Shown: positions 51,233 through 61,085, counted from the stretch's first letter. The stretch is 64,000 nt of DNA from Cellulomonas sp. Y8 (GCF_008033115.1 NZ_CP041203.1:310001-374000); one strand, 5' to 3'. The notes: a model not told the origin generated them from the letters alone. Made by a program: numbers and translations.

Positions 51233-54200
51233 TCAGACCGGGACCGGGGTGGCCGTCTGCAGGCAGCCCGGACCCAGGAGGGCCTTGAGGTCGCCGTACA
51301 GCGCGGGCGACCGCTCGACCCGCCAGCCGTCGCTCGGGACGACCAGCGCCCGCCGCCCGTTGGCCTTCGCCACCCGGAGGTGCAGCTCGGTCATGCCGGG
51401 GTGGGTCTTCATCACCTCGAGCAGCCGGTCGACCACGGGCGGGGTCAGCCGCGCCTCGGACAGCGTCACGACGACGGGCGCGTCCGCGACGGCCGACAGG
51501 TCGGGCAGCGACACCTCCATCGCCTGCAGCTGCATGGCGTCGTCCCGGCGGCGCACCCGCCCGCGGACGACGATGACGGCGTCCTCGGCGAGCACGGTCG
51601 AGTAGGCGAGGTAGGTCTCGCCGAAGAACATGATCTCGACGGAGCCCTCCATGTCCTCCAGCGTGACGGCGGCCCACGGGTTGCCCTGCTTGGACATCTT
51701 CCGCTGCAGCGACGTGACCAGGCCCGCGACGACGACGGTCGACCCGTCCGGGCGCGCCTCGTCGGCGTTGAGGGTCGCGATCGACACGTCGGCGGCGGCG
51801 GACAGCACGTGCTCCAGGCCCGACAGCGGGTGGTCGGAGACGTACAGGCCGAGCATCTCCCGCTCGAACTGCAGGCGCTGCTTCTTGTCCCAGTCCGGGA
51901 CGTCGGGCACCTGCACGGAGAACCCGGGGCCGTCGTCGGTGCCCAGGTCGGCGAACAGGTCGAACTGCCCCTCCGCCTCCTTGCGCTTGACGCCGATGAC
52001 GGACTCGACGGCCTGCTCGTGCACGAGCAGCAGCGCGCGGCGGGCGTGCCCGAGCGAGTCGAACGCCCCGGCCTTGATGAGCGACTCGATGGTCCGCTTG
52101 TTGCAGACGACCGCGGGCACCTTGTCGAGGAAGTCGGTGAACGACGTGAAGTCGCCCTTCTCCTCGCGGGTGCGGACGATCGCCTCGACCACGTTGGCGC
52201 CGACGTTGCGGACGGCGGTGAGGCCGAACCGGATGTCGTCGCCCACCGCGGTGAACAGCGCGGACGAGGAGTTGACGTCCGGCGGCAGCACCGTGATGCC
52301 CATGCGGCGGCACTCGCCGAGGTACAGCGCGGACTTGTCCTTGTCGTCGCCGACCGAGGTCAGCAGGCCCGCCATGTACTCGGTCGGGTAGTTCGCCTTG
52401 AGGAACGCCGTCCAGTACGAGACGACGCCGTACCCGGCGGAGTGCGCCTTGTTGAACGCGTACCCGGCGAACGGGACGAGCACGTCCCACACGGCCTTGA
52501 TGGCCGCGGTGGAGTAGCCCCGCTCCTTCATGCCCGCCTCGAAGGGCACGAACTCCTTGTCGAGGATCTCCTTCTTCTTCTTGCCCATCGCGCGGCGGAG
52601 CAGGTCGGCCTGCCCGAGCGAGTAGCCGGCGAGCACCTGCGCGGCCTTCTGCACCTGCTCCTGGTACACGATGAGGCCGTAGGTGCCGTCGAGCACCTCC
52701 GCCAGGGGCTCCTCGAGCTCCGGGTGGATGGGCGTGTTCGGCTGCAGGCCGTTCTTGCGCAGCGCGTAGTTCGTGTGCGAGTTCATGCCCATCGGACCCG
52801 GCCGGTACAGGGCGATGACCGCGGAGATGTCCTCGAAGTTGTCGGGGCGCATCTGGCGCAGCAGGGACCGCATGGGGCCGCCGTCGAGCTGGAACACGCC
52901 GAGGGTGTCGCCCCGGCCGAGCAGCTCGTAGGTGGCGCGGTCGTCGAGCTCGATGTCGTCGAGCTCGATCTGCGGCTTGCCGTTCATGACGATGTTGCGC
53001 AGGGCGTCGTCGAGGATCGTCAGGTTCCGCAGCCCGAGGAAGTCCATCTTGATCAGGCCGAGGCCCTCGGACGTCGGGTAGTCGAACTGCGTGATGACCG
53101 CGCCGTCCTGCGGCCGCTTCATGATCGGGATGATGTCGATCAGCGGCTCGCTGGACATGATGACGCCGGCGGCGTGGACGCCCCACTGCCGCTTGAGGTT
53201 CTCCAGGCCGCGCGCGGTCTCGAGGACGCGCTGCGCCTCGGGGTCGGCGGCGACGACCTGGCGGAACTCCTCGGCCTCGGCGTACCGGGGGTGCTCGGGG
53301 TCGTACATGCCCGACAGCGGGATGTCCTTGCCCATCACCGCGGGCGGCATCGCCTTGGTGAGCTTCTCCCCCATCGCGAACGGCATGCCGAGCACGCGGG
53401 AGGAGTCCTTGAGCGCCTGCTTGGCCTTGATCGTGCCGTAGGTGACGATCTGCGCGACCCGGTCGTCGCCGTACTTCTCGGTGACGTACCGGATGACCTC
53501 GCCGCGCCGGCGCTCGTCGAAGTCGACGTCGACGTCGGGCCAGGAGACGCGCTCGGGGTTGAGGAACCGCTCGAAGATCAGCCCGTGCCGCAGCGGGTCG
53601 AGCTCGGTGATGCCCATGGCGTACGACGCCATCGAGCCGGCGGCGGAACCACGGCCCGGCCCGACGCGGATGCCCTGGTCCTTGGCCCACTGGATGAAGT
53701 CGGCGACGACGAGGAAGTAGCCGGAGAACCCGAGCTGGACGATGACGCCGGTCTCGTACTCGGCCTGCTTGCGCACGTCGTCCGGGACGTTGCCCCTGTA
53801 CCGCCGCTGGAGGCCGGCCTCGACCTCCTTCACGAACCAGGAGTTCTCGTCCTCGCCCGCGGGCACCGGGAACCGCGGCATGTAGTTGGCGCCGGTCGGG
53901 AACTCGACGTCGCACCGCTCGGCGATGAGCAGCGTGTTGTCGACCGCCTCGGGCAGCTCGGCCCAGGTGCGGCGCATCTCCTCGGCGGACTTCACGTAGT
54001 AGCCGTCGCCGCCGAACGCGAACCGCGAGCCGCCCTGGTCGTACGTCGGCTCGTCGAGGGTCGACCCGGACTGCACCGCGAGCAGCACCTCGTGCGCGTG
54101 CGCGTCGTCCTTGGTCGTGTAGTGCAGGTCGTTGGTCGCGACGAGCGGCGCGCCGATCTGCTCGGCGAGCCGGATGAGGTCCTTGACGGTCCGGCGCTCG

Positions 54201-54811
54201 ATCTCGAGCCCGTGGTCCATCACCTCGACGAAGAAGTTCTCCTTGCCGAAGATGTCCTGCAGCTCGCCCGCCGCGCGCACGGCCTCGTCCCAGTGGCCCA
54301 GCCGCAGCCGGGTCTGCACCTCGCTGGACGGGCAGCCGGACGTCGCGATGAGGCCGTCGCTGTAGGTCTGCAGCAGCTCCCGGTCCATGCGGGGCCACTT
54401 GCCCATCTGCCCGTCGAGAGACGCCAGCGACCCCATCCGGAACAGGTTGTGCATGCCCGCCGTCGTGCGGGACAGCAGCGTCATGTGCGTGTAGGCGCCG
54501 CGGGCGGAGACGTCGTCGGCGGCCTGGTGCGCCTCGCCCCAGCGCACGCGCGTCTGGTCGAACCGGCTGGTGCCGGGCGTGACGTACGCCTCGACGCCGA
54601 TGATCGGCTTGATGCCGAGCTTCTTGGCCTGGGAGTAGAAGTCGAACGCCCCGAACAGGTACCCGTGGTCGGTGATCGCCATCGCGGTCTGACCCAGGCG
54701 CTGGGCCTCCGCGAGCATCTCCCCGACCCGCGCCGCGCCGTCCAGCATCGAGTACTCGGAGTGGACGTGCAGGTGGACGAAGTCGGACCCGTTGCTGCCA
54801 CCTGATGCCAT
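51233..54811 (-). CDS. dnaE: DNA polymerase III alpha subunit
   Basis: Main replicative polymerase, 1,192 aa. It has an N-terminal PHP domain (FVHLHVHSEYSMLDG, TDHGYLFGAF), which carries proofreading activity in actinobacterial DnaE1, then the C-family polymerase core with catalytic aspartates (SWPDVDVDFDERRR), GRGSAAGSMASYAMGIT and KMDFLGLRNLTI, a helix-hairpin-helix region and a C-terminal OB fold (TVVVAGLVTSLQRKMSKQGN). ATG 54811 is chosen over 54820 because TAGGAT (54824-54819) overlaps the earlier codon and leaves 7 nt to this one. Confidence 0.97.
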   Translation of the reverse strand: MASGGSNGSDFVHLHVHSEYSMLDGAARVGEMLAEAQRLGQTAMAITDHGYLFGAFDFYSQAKKLGIKPIIGVEAYVTPGTSRFDQTRVRWGEAHQAADDVSARGAYTHMTLLSRTTAGMHNLFRMGSLASLDGQMGKWPRMDRELLQTYSDGLIATSGCPSSEVQTRLRLGHWDEAVRAAGELQDIFGKENFFVEVMDHGLEIERRTVKDLIRLAEQIGAPLVATNDLHYTTKDDAHAHEVLLAVQSGSTLDEPTYDQGGSRFAFGGDGYYVKSAEEMRRTWAELPEAVDNTLLIAERCDVEFPTGANYMPRFPVPAGEDENSWFVKEVEAGLQRRYRGNVPDDVRKQAEYETGVIVQLGFSGYFLVVADFIQWAKDQGIRVGPGRGSAAGSMASYAMGITELDPLRHGLIFERFLNPERVSWPDVDVDFDERRRGEVIRYVTEKYGDDRVAQIVTYGTIKAKQALKDSSRVLGMPFAMGEKLTKAMPPAVMGKDIPLSGMYDPEHPRYAEAEEFRQVVAADPEAQRVLETARGLENLKRQWGVHAAGVIMSSEPLIDIIPIMKRPQDGAVITQFDYPTSEGLGLIKMDFLGLRNLTILDDALRNIVMNGKPQIELDDIELDDRATYELLGRGDTLGVFQLDGGPMRSLLRQMRPDNFEDISAVIALYRPGPMGMNSHTNYALRKNGLQPNTPIHPELEEPLAEVLDGTYGLIVYQEQVQKAAQVLAGYSLGQADLLRRAMGKKKKEILDKEFVPFEAGMKERGYSTAAIKAVWDVLVPFAGYAFNKAHSAGYGVVSYWTAFLKANYPTEYMAGLLTSVGDDKDKSALYLGECRRMGITVLPPDVNSSSALFTAVGDDIRFGLTAVRNVGANVVEAIVRTREEKGDFTSFTDFLDKVPAVVCNKRTIESLIKAGAFDSLGHARRALLLVHEQAVESVIGVKRKEAEGQFDLFADLGTDDGPGFSVQVPDVPDWDKKQRLQFEREMLGLYVSDHPLSGLEHVLSAAADVSIATLNADEARPDGSTVVVAGLVTSLQRKMSKQGNPWAAVTLEDMEGSVEIMFFGETYLAYSTVLAEDAVIVVRGRVRRRDDAMQLQAMEVSLPDLSAVADAPVVVTLSEARLTPPVVDRLLEVMKTHPGMTELHLRVAKANGRRALVVPSDGWRVERSPALYGDLKALLGPGCLQTATPVPV

Positions 54812-54818
54812 GCGAGCC

Positions 54819-54824
54819 ATCCTA
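54819..54824 (-). promoter_or_regulatory. leaderless promoter -10 box of dnaE
   Basis: TAGGAT on the minus strand, 7 nt from the ATG at 54811. It decides the start, because it overlaps the alternative ATG at 54820. Confidence 0.6.
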
Positions 54825-54889
54825 GGTCGAGGCTCTGACAGCCCCGCGCCGCCCCGCCGCCCCCGGGGCAGACGTCACACCGCTCCGCG

Positions 54890-55825
54890 TCAGCGGTACC
54901 CGTCGCGCAGGGTCTCCAGGGCGTGCGCCAGGTCCGCGGGGTACTCGCTGGTGACCTCGAGCCACCGGCCGTCCGCGGGGTGCGCGAAGCCGAGCCGCAT
55001 CGCGTGCAGCCACTGCCGGGTCAGCCCGACCCGCTCCGCCAGCGCCGGGTCGGCGCCGTAGGTCAGGTCGCCGACCAGCGGGTGCCGCAGCGCCTGGAAG
55101 TGCACCCGGATCTGGTGCGTGCGCCCGGTCTCCAGGTGCACCTCGCACAGCGACGCGGCGGGCAGCATCTCCAGCACCTCGTAGTGGGTCACCGAGGGCT
55201 TGCCCTCCGCCGTGACCGCGAACTTCCAGTCCTGGCTGGGGTGCCGGCCGATGGGGGCGTCGATGGTGCCCGTGGTGGGCTCCGGGTGGCCCTGCGCGAG
55301 CGCGTGGTAGACCTTCTCGACCGTGCGCTCCTTGAAGGCCCTCTTGAGCACCGAGTACGCGTGCTCGCTCTTCGCCACGACCATGAGGCCCGAGGTTCCG
55401 ACGTCGAGCCGGTGCACGACGCCCTGGCGCTCCGCTGCGCCCGACGTGGAGATCCGGTAGCCGCGCGCGGCGAGCACGCCGACGACGGTCGGGCCGGTCC
55501 AGCCCGGCGACGGGTGCGCGGCGACGCCCACCGGCTTGTCGACGACCACGACGTCGTCGTCCTCGTAGGCCACGCGCAGCGCGGGCACGTCGTCCTCGGT
55601 CGGCACGGTCGACACCGGCGCCACCGACGGCATCTCGACCTCGAGCCACGCGTCGGCGGGCAGCCGGGCGGACTTCCCGACCTCGACGCCGTCGACCCGG
55701 ACGAACCCGCCCTCGGCCAGCTCCGCGGCGCGGGTGCGGGACAGGCCGAGCATCCGGGACAGCGCGGCGTCCACCCGCTCGCCCGCGAGGGCGTCGGGCA
55801 CGGGCAGGGTGCGGACGTCAGCCAT
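54890..55825 (-). CDS. rluD: RluA/RluD family pseudouridine synthase
   Basis: Converts uridines of 23S rRNA to pseudouridine. The 311-aa protein has an N-terminal S4 domain ([20 protein letters not shown]) and the catalytic motif [18 protein letters not shown] with the aspartate of HRLD, and [23 protein letters not shown] 55825 overlaps the lspA stop by 8 nt. The pairing lspA-rluD is conserved. The exact target uridines are inferred from family. Confidence 0.93.
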   Translation of the reverse strand: MADVRTLPVPDALAGERVDAALSRMLGLSRTRAAELAEGGFVRVDGVEVGKSARLPADAWLEVEMPSVAPVSTVPTEDDVPALRVAYEDDDVVVVDKPVGVAAHPSPGWTGPTVVGVLAARGYRISTSGAAERQGVVHRLDVGTSGLMVVAKSEHAYSVLKRAFKERTVEKVYHALAQGHPEPTTGTIDAPIGRHPSQDWKFAVTAEGKPSVTHYEVLEMLPAASLCEVHLETGRTHQIRVHFQALRHPLVGDLTYGADPALAERVGLTRQWLHAMRLGFAHPADGRWLEVTSEYPADLAHALETLRDGYR

Positions 55826-56522
55826 CGCGGCGGCCGTCCTCCGGCGTCGTGGCCGGCGTCGCGCCCGCCGCGCCGTCACTCGGCTCCGCCGCGTCCTCAC
55901 GGCGCTCGCGCGTCCCGTCCAGCCGCACACCCATGAGCGACAGCAGCATGAGCAGGCCGGCCGCGGCCACGATCGCGATGTCGGCGACGTTGCCGACGAA
56001 CAGGTCGCCGTACGCGATGAAGTCCACGACGTGCCCCATGAAGACGCCCGGGTCGCGGATCAGCCGGTCGACGAGGTTGCCCAGCGCGCCGCCGAGCAGC
56101 AGGCCCAGCGCGATCGTCCAGCCCGTCGACCCGAGCCGCCGGGACACCCGGATGATGACCACGACGACGGTGATCGCGACGATCGTCAGCAGCCACGTCG
56201 TGCCCGTGGCCAGGCCCAGCGCGGCGCCCGGGTTGAACAGGAGCTGCAGGCCGAGCAGGTCGCCCAGCACGGGGTGCCGCACGCCCTCGTCCAGGCCGGC
56301 GAGCGCCCAGGCCTTCGTCGCCTGGTCGAGCACGAGCGTGACCGCCGCGAGGGCGACCAGGGTCGCGACGAGGCGCCGGCGGCGCGCCGGCGCGACGGCC
56401 TCGGGGTCGGCGGCGGGCGCACCGGCCCCGGACGCGGCGGGCTCGGACGCGGGCGGCACGGGCGCGGCGGACGCGGCGTCGCGGCGCGCGTCGTCGGCCG
56501 CGGGGCCGGGGGTGGCGGACAT
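55818..56522 (-). CDS. lspA: lipoprotein signal peptidase II
   Basis: Aspartic membrane protease that cleaves prolipoprotein signal peptides. The 234-aa protein has four transmembrane segments (about 72-200) and the catalytic region [20 protein letters not shown] and [10 protein letters not shown], with aspartates in NLVDR and NVAD. The usual FNxAD is VGNVAD here. It has a 65-residue Ala/Pro-rich cytoplasmic N-terminus and a 30-residue acidic tail, so it is longer than the typical 160-200 aa. ATG 56522 is 8 nt from TAGACT. Confidence 0.94.
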   Translation of the reverse strand: MSATPGPAADDARRDAASAAPVPPASEPAASGAGAPAADPEAVAPARRRRLVATLVALAAVTLVLDQATKAWALAGLDEGVRHPVLGDLLGLQLLFNPGAALGLATGTTWLLTIVAITVVVVIIRVSRRLGSTGWTIALGLLLGGALGNLVDRLIRDPGVFMGHVVDFIAYGDLFVGNVADIAIVAAAGLLMLLSLMGVRLDGTRERREDAAEPSDGAAGATPATTPEDGRRDG

Positions 56523-56530
56523 CGCGCAGG

Positions 56531-56536
56531 AGTCTA
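56531..56536 (-). promoter_or_regulatory. leaderless promoter -10 box of lspA
   Basis: TAGACT on the minus strand, 8 nt from the lspA ATG. Confidence 0.5.
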
Positions 56537-56559
56537 CGGGCGCGCGCGGCCCCGGACGC

Positions 56560-56594
56560 ACGACGGCCCCCGGCGTCGCGCCGGGGGCCGTCGT
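56560..56594 (-). terminator. terminator of the TraR/DksA gene
   Basis: ACGACGGCCCCCGGCG (56560-56575) pairs perfectly with 56579-56594, a 16-bp stem with a 3-nt loop, 21 nt after the stop. Confidence 0.75.
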
Positions 56595-56615
56595 CACGCG
56601 GTCGTCCGCGAGCGG

Positions 56616-57074
56616 TCAGCGGCGCTCCTCGCGCTGCTTGCAGGACACGCAGAGCGTGGCGCGCGGGAACGCCTGCACGCGCGCCTTGCCGATCGCCTCG
56701 CCGCAGGAGTCGCAGCGGCCGAAGGTGCCGGCGTCGATGCGGGCCAGGGCGCGGGTGGTCTGCTCGAGCATGTCCCGGGTGTTGTTGACCAGGGTCAGCT
56801 CGTGCTCGCGCTCGAGGGCGCTGGAGCCGGAGTCCGCCTGGTCGTCACCCGCGCCGTCCCCGGAGTTGCGGAGCAGGTTCGACAGCTCCTCGTCGGCGGC
56901 GGCGAGCTCGGAGGTCAGGCGGTCGATCTCGCTGATCAGCTCCGTGGCGACCTCGCGCACCTCCTCCTCGGTCCAGGGGTCCTCGCCCGCGCGGACGGGG
57001 AACCGCGTGGCCGCGTCCGTCAGGTCGGGCAGCGGGCGGGCAGCGGTCGCGTCGAGCGAGTCGTTGATGGCCAC
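56616..57074 (-). CDS. TraR/DksA family zinc-finger protein
   Basis: A 152-aa protein with an N-terminal helical coiled region (EEEVREVATELISEIDRLTS) and a C-terminal four-cysteine zinc finger, CDSCGEAIGKARVQAFP then LCVSCK, typical of DksA/TraR proteins that bind the RNA polymerase secondary channel. GTG 57074 is preferred because AGAGGA lies 6-7 nt upstream; an in-frame codon at 57134 lacks one. A -10-like TAGTCT is at 57112-57107. Partners in Actinobacteria are not well defined. Confidence 0.9.
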   Translation of the reverse strand: MAINDSLDATAARPLPDLTDAATRFPVRAGEDPWTEEEVREVATELISEIDRLTSELAAADEELSNLLRNSGDGAGDDQADSGSSALEREHELTLVNNTRDMLEQTTRALARIDAGTFGRCDSCGEAIGKARVQAFPRATLCVSCKQREERR

Positions 57075-57135
57075 GTCGGGTCCTCTTTCCTCAGATGAGT
57101 CCGCAGAGACTAGTCGCCCGTCGCCCGGACGCACA

Positions 57136-57167
57136 ACACACCACGCCCGAGGCCGGGCGTGGTGTGT
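57136..57167 (-). terminator. divIVA terminator
   Basis: ACACACCACGCCCG (57136-57149) pairs perfectly with 57154-57167, a 14-bp stem and 4-nt loop, 24 nt after the divIVA stop. Confidence 0.8.
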
Positions 57168-57191
57168 CGTGGGTGACGAGCGTGCGATCCG

Positions 57192-57848
57192 TCAGACGGA
57201 CGGGGTGGCACCCTGGGCACCGCGCTGCGGCAGCGCGCTGGCCCGGTTGTCGAGGTCGCCCAGCAGGTTCTCGAGGTAGCTCTTCAGGCGCGTGCGGTAG
57301 TCGCGCTCGAAGACGCGGAGCTCGTCGATCTTCCGCTCGAGGATCGACCGCTCCTGCTCCAGCTCGGACAGCGTGCGGGCCGAGGTCTCCTCCGCCTCGC
57401 GGACGATGCGCTGGGCCTGGCCCTTCGCCTCGTTCACGATGCGGTCGCCCTCCTCCTGGCCGCTGCGCACGTAGTCGTCGTGCAGCTTCTGCGCCAGGGC
57501 GAGCATGCCGGTGGCCGACTCGGGCTCGCTCTGCCGCTGCGGCGCGACCGGAGCGGTGGCGACGGGGGCCGGCGCCGGGGCGGCGGCGGGCACCGGGGCG
57601 GGCGCGGGCTTCTCGGCCTCGGGCTTCGGCGCCTGGGCGGCCTGCGCCCCCTGGCGGCTCAGCTCGGCGATCCGGCGCTCGGCCGCGGCGAGCTTGGACT
57701 TGAGGTCCTCGTTCTCGCTCTGGGTCTCCCGGAGGGTGTTCACGACCTCGTCGAGGAAGTCGTCGACCTCGTCCTGGTCGTACCCCTCGCGGAACTTCGT
57801 CGCCTGGAACTTCTTGTTCAGGACGTCGTCTGCTGTGAGCAGTGCCAT
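57192..57848 (-). CDS. divIVA: cell-pole scaffold DivIVA/Wag31
   Basis: Membrane-curvature-sensing coiled-coil protein that organises polar growth and septum placement. The 218-aa protein has the conserved N-terminal lipid-binding domain (MALLTADDVLNKKFQATKF, GYDQDEVDDFLDEVV), a first coiled coil, a 45-residue Pro/Ala-rich linker and a long second coiled coil (about 135-205). ATG 57848 is preceded by GAGGTGA. A -10-like TACGGT is at 57916-57911. It lies in the usual place downstream of yggT. Confidence 0.96.
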   Translation of the reverse strand: MALLTADDVLNKKFQATKFREGYDQDEVDDFLDEVVNTLRETQSENEDLKSKLAAAERRIAELSRQGAQAAQAPKPEAEKPAPAPVPAAAPAPAPVATAPVAPQRQSEPESATGMLALAQKLHDDYVRSGQEEGDRIVNEAKGQAQRIVREAEETSARTLSELEQERSILERKIDELRVFERDYRTRLKSYLENLLGDLDNRASALPQRGAQGATPSV

Positions 57849-57967
57849 CGTCGTCACCTCTTCGGTCGTACTGGGTCGAGCCGGTGGCAGTCCGCCGACC
57901 ACCTCGAGCCACCGTAGCGGACATTCCGGTTTGTGCACGCGACCCGGTCGGCGGGGCGTGCGCGGGT

Positions 57968-57985
57968 GCCGGCCACCGGGCCGGC
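57968..57985 (-). terminator. hairpin after yggT
   Basis: GCCGGCC and GGCCGGC form a 7-bp stem around ACCG, about 20 nt after the yggT stop. Confidence 0.45.
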
Positions 57986-58005
57986 GTGCTGCGCGCGGGG
58001 CCGCG

Positions 58006-58296
58006 TCATGCGGCGAGCGCGCCCAGCAGCGAGAGCAGGAAGGAGCAGCCGAGCATGAGGACCAGGAACGCCAGGTCCAGGCGCACGGAGCCCAGGGTCA
58101 GGGGCGGGATCACCCGGCGCAGCGCCCGCAGCGGCGGGTCGGTCACCGAGTAGGTGATCTCCGCGACCACGAGCGCGGCACCGCGCGGCCGCCAGTCCCG
58201 GGCGAAGTACTGCACCCAGTCGAGGACGAGGCGCACGAGCAGGACCAGGATGAAGGCCAGGACGACGATCTGCAGCAGGCCGAGGACGAGGGTCAC
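58006..58296 (-). CDS. YggT family membrane protein
   Basis: A 96-aa protein with two hydrophobic helices (about 4-25 and 73-95) separated by a loop containing DWVQYFARDWRPRG and the family motif SVTDPPLRALRRVIPP. The function is not established; the gene is regularly found between sepF and divIVA and may support osmotic or division functions. It starts at GTG 58296, 24 nt after sepF. Confidence 0.9.
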   Translation of the reverse strand: MTLVLGLLQIVVLAFILVLLVRLVLDWVQYFARDWRPRGAALVVAEITYSVTDPPLRALRRVIPPLTLGSVRLDLAFLVLMLGCSFLLSLLGALAA

Positions 58297-58320
58297 GCGT
58301 CCCAGTCTCCCCGATCCTCG

Positions 58321-58806
58321 TCAGCTCTGGTTGAAGAAGCCGGCGCGGGAGCCCTCGGGGGCACGCCCGTCGCCGGTGATCTCCACCGACTGCGGCGACA
58401 GCAGGAAGACCTTGTTGGTCACCCGCTCGATCGCGCCGTGCAGGCCGAAGATGAGGCCCGCGGCGAAGTCGACGAGCCGCTTGGCGTCGGCGTCGTCCAT
58501 GTCGGAGAGGTTCATGATGACCGGCGTGTTCTCGCGGAACGCCTCGCCGATCTTGCGCGCGTCGTTGTACGAGCGCGGGTGGATCGTGGTGATCCGCCGC
58601 ACCTCGCCGTCGTGGCGCGGCGCGGGGGCCGCGGCGGCGACGGGTCGCTCCGGCGCCGGCTCGCGGCGCAGCGGCGTGACCTCGGCCTCGTAGTCCTGTC
58701 CCACCGTCGCCTCCGGCTCGTCGTACTCGTCGACGTACTGGTCGTGCTCGCCCCGGTCGTCGGCAAGCCCGAGGTACAGCATGGTCTTGCGCAGCGCTCC
58801 GGCCAT
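58321..58806 (-). CDS. sepF: cell division protein SepF
   Basis: Membrane-anchored FtsZ-binding protein. The 161-aa protein starts MAGALRKTMLYLGL (amphipathic anchor), has an acidic linker and the SepF core RRITTIHPRSYNDARKIGEA, TPVIMNLSDMDDADAKRLVD and GLIFGLHGAIERVTNKVFLL. ATG 58806 follows GGAG by 8 nt; an upstream in-frame GTG at 58815 has no spacing from that site. A -10-like TAGCGT is at 58856-58851. Confidence 0.95.
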   Translation of the reverse strand: MAGALRKTMLYLGLADDRGEHDQYVDEYDEPEATVGQDYEAEVTPLRREPAPERPVAAAAPAPRHDGEVRRITTIHPRSYNDARKIGEAFRENTPVIMNLSDMDDADAKRLVDFAAGLIFGLHGAIERVTNKVFLLSPQSVEITGDGRAPEGSRAGFFNQS

Positions 58807-58929
58807 CGCGATCACTCCATCCCCGAATTGCTCACATCTCCTGCGCCGTCACGCTAGCAATGCGCCGGGATGCGACCGCGCTGCGACACGCGGCGTGTCG
58901 GCGTGTCCTCGGAGCAATTTCCGGACATA

Positions 58930-59691
58930 TCACTCACCCGGCATTTCGGCGAGCGCGACCACCCCGGCGAACCGCCCGGTGGTGGTCCCGGCGCGCTGGG
59001 CGCGCCGGTGCGAGTAGAACCGGTGGTCGGCGTCGGTGCACCAGCCCGGGAGGCGCACGTCGCCGACCCCGGCCGACCGCAGCACCGCGGCCACGCCGGC
59101 CGGGAGGTCGAGGCCGGGCGTGCCCGCGTCGGTCGTGCAGGCGGTTCCCGGGACCAGCGCGTCGACCTCGTCCCGCATCGCGGCGGGCACCTCGTACCGC
59201 GCGCCGCTGATCGCCGGGCCGACGACGGCGCGCACCCGCCCCGGGTCGGCGCCCCTCGCGACCATGGCCGCGAGGGTCGTCTGGACGACACCGGCGACCA
59301 GGCCGCGCCGCCCGGCGTGCGCCGCGCCGACCACCCGCGCCCCCGCGTCGGCCAGCAGCACCGGGACGCAGTCCGCGACCAGCACGCCGACCGCGGTGCC
59401 GGGGACGGCCGACACGAGCGCGTCGACCTCCCCCACCGTGTCGCCCGCGGCGTCGGCCGGGCCGCCGACCACGTGCACGTCCGCGCCGTGCACCTGGGTG
59501 GCCCAGGCCACGGGCGCGCCGGCCCACGCCGCGACGCGCGCGCGGTTCTCCCGCACGTGCGCGGGGTCGTCGCCGACCAGCAGCCCGAGGTCGAGCTCCG
59601 CCCACGGGGGCGCGCTGACCCCGCCCGCGCGGGTGGTGAACCCCGCGCGGACGCCCGGGCCGAGGTCGACCCCGAGGACCGGCAGCGCCAC
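58930..59691 (-). CDS. pgeF: YfiH-type peptidoglycan editing factor / purine nucleoside phosphorylase
   Basis: A 253-aa protein of the laccase-domain/YfiH family, with FTTRAGGVSAPPWAELDLGL, TQVHGADVHVV, the metal site VADCVPVLLAD and GAAHAGRRGLVAGVV. Family members have been assigned both peptidoglycan editing and purine nucleoside phosphorylase activity. GTG 59691 lies 4 nt after the ftsZ stop. The YggS gene often found between pgeF and sepF is absent. Confidence 0.92.
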   Translation of the reverse strand: MALPVLGVDLGPGVRAGFTTRAGGVSAPPWAELDLGLLVGDDPAHVRENRARVAAWAGAPVAWATQVHGADVHVVGGPADAAGDTVGEVDALVSAVPGTAVGVLVADCVPVLLADAGARVVGAAHAGRRGLVAGVVQTTLAAMVARGADPGRVRAVVGPAISGARYEVPAAMRDEVDALVPGTACTTDAGTPGLDLPAGVAAVLRSAGVGDVRLPGWCTDADHRFYSHRRAQRAGTTTGRFAGVVALAEMPGE

Positions 59692-59695
59692 GCCG

Positions 59696-60946
59696 CTACT
59701 TGAGGAAGTCGGGGACGTCCAGGTCGTCCTCCTTGCGGCGGGCGACCTCCTCCTCGAAGATCCGCGGGACCTCGAGCTGGCTGGTGCCGGCCTGGTCCGG
59801 GGTGAGGAACGCCGGGACCTCGGCGGCCTGGCGCCGCTCCTCGTCCGGGCCGACCGGGCGCGGCGGGACCGCGGCGTGCGCCGCGGTCGTCGTCGGCACG
59901 GCCGCGGCCGGCGGGATCGACGCGGGCGCCTGCTGCGCGGCCTGGCCGCCGCCGGCGGAGACCTGGCCGAGCCCGCGGCCGTCGCGGCGGACCACCGGGG
60001 CACCGCCGTCGAAGCCGGCCGCGATGACGGTCACGCGCACCTCGTCGCCGAGGGCGTCGTCGATGACGGCGCCGAAGATGATGTTGGCCTCGGGGTGCGC
60101 GGCCTCCTGCACGAGGCGGGCGGCCTCGTTGATCTCGAACAGGCCGAGGTCCGAGCCACCCTGGATGGACAGCAGCACGCCGTGGGCGCCGTCGATGCTG
60201 GCCTCGAGCAGCGGCGAGGAGATCGCGAGCTCGGCCGCCTGGACCGCGCGGTCCTCCCCGCGGGCCGAGCCGATGCCCATGAGGGCCGACCCCGCCCCCT
60301 GCATCACGGACTTCACGTCCGCGAAGTCGAGGTTGATCAGGCCCGGCGTGGTGATGAGGTCGGTGATGCCCTGCACACCGGAGAGCAGCACCTGGTCGGC
60401 CGAGCGGAACGCGTCGAGCACCGACACCGAGCGGTCGGAGATCGACAGCAGGCGGTCGTTCGGGATGACGATGAGGGTGTCGACCTCGGCGCGCAGCGCC
60501 TCGATGCCCGAGTCCGCCTGCACGGTGCGGCGGCGGCCCTCGAAGGTGAACGGGCGCGTCACGACGCCGATGGTCAGCGCGCCGAGCGAGCGGGCGATCC
60601 GGGCCACGACGGGCGCGCCGCCGGTGCCGGTGCCGCCGCCCTCGCCCGCGGTCACGAAGACCATGTCGGCGCCGCGCAGGACGTCCTCGATCTCCTCCGC
60701 GTGGTCTTCGGCGGCCTTCTTGCCGACCTCCGGGTCGGCGCCGGCGCCGAGGCCGCGGGTCAGCTCCCGGCCGACGTCGAGCTTGACGTCCGCGTCGGAC
60801 ATGAGCAGGGCCTGGGCGTCGGTGTTGATGGCGATGAACTCGACACCCTTGAGGCCGACCTCGATCATGCGGTTCACGGCGTTGACGCCGCCGCCACCGA
60901 TGCCGACGACCTTGATGACCGCCAGGTAGTTCTGCGGAGCTGCCAC
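59696..60946 (-). CDS. ftsZ: cell division GTPase FtsZ
   Basis: Tubulin homologue that forms the division ring. The 416-aa protein has [18 protein letters not shown], the tubulin signature GGGTGTG (103-109), the T7 loop [11 protein letters not shown], a variable Ala/Pro-rich linker and the conserved C-terminal peptide [10 protein letters not shown], which binds SepF and FtsW in Actinobacteria. GTG 60946 follows GAGAGG by 8 nt. A palindrome with AT-rich flanks lies at 60983-61010 in the promoter region. Confidence 0.97.
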   Translation of the reverse strand: MAAPQNYLAVIKVVGIGGGGVNAVNRMIEVGLKGVEFIAINTDAQALLMSDADVKLDVGRELTRGLGAGADPEVGKKAAEDHAEEIEDVLRGADMVFVTAGEGGGTGTGGAPVVARIARSLGALTIGVVTRPFTFEGRRRTVQADSGIEALRAEVDTLIVIPNDRLLSISDRSVSVLDAFRSADQVLLSGVQGITDLITTPGLINLDFADVKSVMQGAGSALMGIGSARGEDRAVQAAELAISSPLLEASIDGAHGVLLSIQGGSDLGLFEINEAARLVQEAAHPEANIIFGAVIDDALGDEVRVTVIAAGFDGGAPVVRRDGRGLGQVSAGGGQAAQQAPASIPPAAAVPTTTAAHAAVPPRPVGPDEERRQAAEVPAFLTPDQAGTSQLEVPRIFEEEVARRKEDDLDVPDFLK

Positions 60947-60982
60947 GGTGGGTGCCTCTCGTTGCGATGTCGACGAACCTTC

Positions 60983-61010
60983 ACCCTCAACTAGAGGGTT
61001 ATAGTTATGT
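60983..61010 (-). promoter_or_regulatory. ftsZ upstream palindrome and AT-rich promoter region
   Basis: ACCCTC, TAGTT, GAGGGT form a 6-bp stem (60983-60999), next to ATAACTATAA, the most AT-rich stretch of this area. It lies 40-65 nt upstream of the ftsZ start. It may combine a promoter with a regulator site or an mRNA hairpin. Confidence 0.5.
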
Positions 61011-61085
61011 CAGTTCTGTCTAGGTGTGACGGTATGTGGCGCGCCCGGGTCGTTCAACGACCGGTGCGCGCGTGTCGGGCCGGGA

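Noticed and set aside
51182..54805. 1,207-aa plus-strand frame opposite dnaE
   Set aside because: Antisense shadow of dnaE; the minus strand has all the polymerase III motifs.
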